Positions 6,596-7,312 of a DNA stretch of 7,312 nt are shown here, one piece after another. The notes under the pieces were generated by a model. That model was given only the letters and a program-made list of their open reading frames with translations. It searched no databases and was not told where the DNA came from. Position 1 is the first letter of the stretch. Each line of letters starts with the position of its first letter. Both the position numbers and the translations under genes were made by a program. The stretch is from Campylobacteraceae bacterium (GTDB lineage Bacteria; Campylobacterota; Campylobacteria; Campylobacterales; Campylobacteraceae), in the NCBI GenBank assembly GCA_031290675.1, contig JAITNC010000024.1, positions 1 to 7,312 on the forward strand. The letters run 5' to 3'.

Positions 6596-7059
6596 TAAAT
6601 ATCGGCGAAAAAGCACCACAATTTAGTCTGAAAAACCAAGACGGCGTGGAGATAAGTCTGAGAGATTTGAAGGGCAAATGGGTAGTTTTGTATTTTTATC
6701 CGAAAGATAACACGCCGGGCTGCACCGTTGAGGCTTGCGATTTTAGCGTGGCTTTGCCGGATTTCAAAGAGCTGGGCGCTGTTATTTTGGGCGTTAGTCC
6801 GGACAGCCCGAAATCTCATCAGGGTTTTATCCAAAAGCAAAATATCACTTTCACGCTTCTCTCCGACGAGGACACAGAAGTGGCGAAGGCGTACGATGTC
6901 TGGAAACTCAAGCAAAATTATGGCAAAGAATATCTGGGCATAGAACGCTCCACATTTTTGATAGACACTGAGGGCAACATAGCGAAAATCTGGCGCAAAG
7001 TGAGTGTCAAGGGGCATAGTGATGAGGTGAGAATAGCCCTTGAGGGGTTGATAGGATAA
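6592..7059 (+). CDS. bcp: Thiol peroxidase of the Bcp/PrxQ peroxiredoxin type
   Basis: This thioredoxin-dependent peroxiredoxin reduces hydrogen peroxide and organic hydroperoxides in the cytoplasm. The 155-residue length matches the Bcp/PrxQ subfamily. Its thioredoxin-like fold opens with GEKAPQFSLKNQDG and contains YFYPKDNTPGCTVEACDF. C44 is the peroxidatic cysteine, with the usual preceding Pro and Thr, and C49 five residues later is the resolving cysteine, the Bcp/PrxQ pattern on one helix. The conserved arginine of the active site is in ERSTFLID. The start is the ATG at 6592, overlapping the tautomerase stop by ATGA. A longer frame from GTG 6535 would add 19 residues with no family counterpart. 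It is syntenic with C. jejuni Cj0271. No simple terminator directly follows the stop. Palindromic repeats begin nine bases downstream. Confidence 0.97.
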   Translation: MINIGEKAPQFSLKNQDGVEISLRDLKGKWVVLYFYPKDNTPGCTVEACDFSVALPDFKELGAVILGVSPDSPKSHQGFIQKQNITFTLLSDEDTEVAKAYDVWKLKQNYGKEYLGIERSTFLIDTEGNIAKIWRKVSVKGHSDEVRIALEGLIG

Positions 7060-7067
7060 CTTTGACT

Positions 7068-7210
7068 TTTGCATATTTTAACTTTGCTCTTTCGTGTCTA
7101 TATATCGTTGTTTTCAACTTGGCTTCGTTACATACCAATGCGTATGCGCCTCGCCAAATTTTCAAACTGCCTCATCTATACACAAAAAGCGAAAGTTAAA
7201 CTTATGCAAA
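7068..7210. repeat. Long imperfect nested inverted repeat downstream of bcp
   Basis: The left arm from 7068 (TTTGCATA, then TTTAACTTT at 7078-7086, then CTCTTTCGTGT) is matched in reverse complement by the right arm ending at 7210 (TATGCAAA at 7203-7210, preceded by GAAAGTTAAA and CACAAAAAGC). Outer arms are about 35 bases with a few mismatches and one indel. The centre contains further nested pairs: TTGGC/GCCAA and CATAC/GTATG around a six-base loop, CAATGC. The whole 143-base stretch could fold as one long interrupted hairpin. No reading frame of note lies inside. It may be a small non-autonomous element (MITE-like), a dispersed intergenic repeat, or a bidirectional transcription end. Confidence 0.58.
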
Positions 7211-7220
7211 TTTGGTAGTT

Positions 7221-7260
7221 AATTCCCCTCCTGCGGAGGGGTGTCCGTAGGACGGGGTGG
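7221..7260. repeat. GC-rich double-hairpin REP-like element
   Basis: CCCCTCC (7225-7231) and GGAGGGG (7235-7241) form a seven-base stem with a TGC loop. Directly after it GTCC (7243-7246) and GGAC (7250-7253) form a small second stem with a GTA loop, followed by GGGGTGG and a T run at 7261-7265. The high GC contrasts sharply with its surroundings. The layout resembles dispersed palindromic intergenic elements I recall from other bacterial genomes. It could also help terminate bcp transcription, although the T run is about 20 bases from the main stem. Confidence 0.58.
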
Positions 7261-7278
7261 TTTTTCTTTGCCCTCTTG

Positions 7279-7312
7279 TGTCATTGTGAGGAGCGGAGCG
7301 ACGTAACAATCT
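7279..7312. repeat. Short dispersed-repeat-like sequence at the window edge
   Basis: The sequence GTCATTGTGAGGAGCG and onward to ACAATCT closely resembles a short repeat that I recall scattered between genes in many unrelated bacteria, of the form GTCATTGCGAGGAGCGAAG. It contains the inverted pair ATTGT (7283-7287) and ACAAT (7306-7310). It may continue beyond the window. Identification is from memory and no copy number can be judged here. Confidence 0.45.

Noticed and set aside
6388..7074. Long minus-strand open frame opposite the tautomerase and bcp genes (228 codons)
   Set aside because: It is antisense to two genes with clear catalytic motifs and its product is an unstructured mix of Cys/Phe-rich segments, typical of an antisense shadow.
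7060..7312. CRISPR array or tRNA gene in the repeat-rich right end
   Set aside because: The repeats are inverted and different from one another, with no regular spacers. No cloverleaf with acceptor and T arms can be drawn.

Overview
The window looks like chromosomal DNA of a Campylobacterota (epsilonproteobacterial) species, possibly a free-living Sulfurimonas- or Sulfurospirillum-like lineage rather than a host-restricted Campylobacter or Helicobacter. The main reason is gene order. A Band-7/SPFH protein and ilvE on one strand, diverging from a small tautomerase and a Bcp-type peroxiredoxin on the other, is the order I recall from Campylobacter jejuni (Cj0268c to Cj0271). The protein sequences and the short, T-rich promoters fit. 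The species cannot be named from the sequence alone.

Layout on the minus strand, read from right to left: ilvE (6203-5283), an SPFH/HflK-like membrane protein (5270-4179), bifunctional hisIE (4182-3511), an unrecognised three-helix membrane protein (3502-3194) and a TauE/SafE-family permease (3194-2424). Gaps are 12 bases or less, or the genes overlap, so these five very probably form one operon. After a 52-base gap comes a two-gene restriction-modification system: an MvaI/BcnI-family endonuclease (2371-1691) overlapping a DNA methyltransferase (1694-459) by ATGA. These two genes are visibly AT-richer than the operon and look like acquired cargo. Beyond them lie about 220 bases of AT-rich DNA holding a possible broken plus-strand gene, then the 5' end of a lipoprotein gene (236 to the window edge).

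Layout on the plus strand: a clear promoter in the 179-base divergent region drives a tautomerase-fold protein (6383-6595), which overlaps the bcp peroxiredoxin (6592-7059) by ATGA. The last 250 bases contain no gene. They hold three successive palindromic or dispersed-looking elements: an imperfect inverted repeat of about 143 bases, a GC-rich double-hairpin REP-like element, and a short repeat resembling a sequence scattered through many bacterial genomes.

Most genes are housekeeping: branched-chain amino acid and histidine synthesis, membrane quality control, anion export and peroxide defence. The accessory content is the R-M system, the debris at its left edge and the repeat cluster at the right end. 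I see no convincing wholly new defence or mobile system. The best leads are the R-M insertion, the start-less remnant beside it, the nested palindrome, and a tautomerase that appears to lack the usual catalytic arginines.
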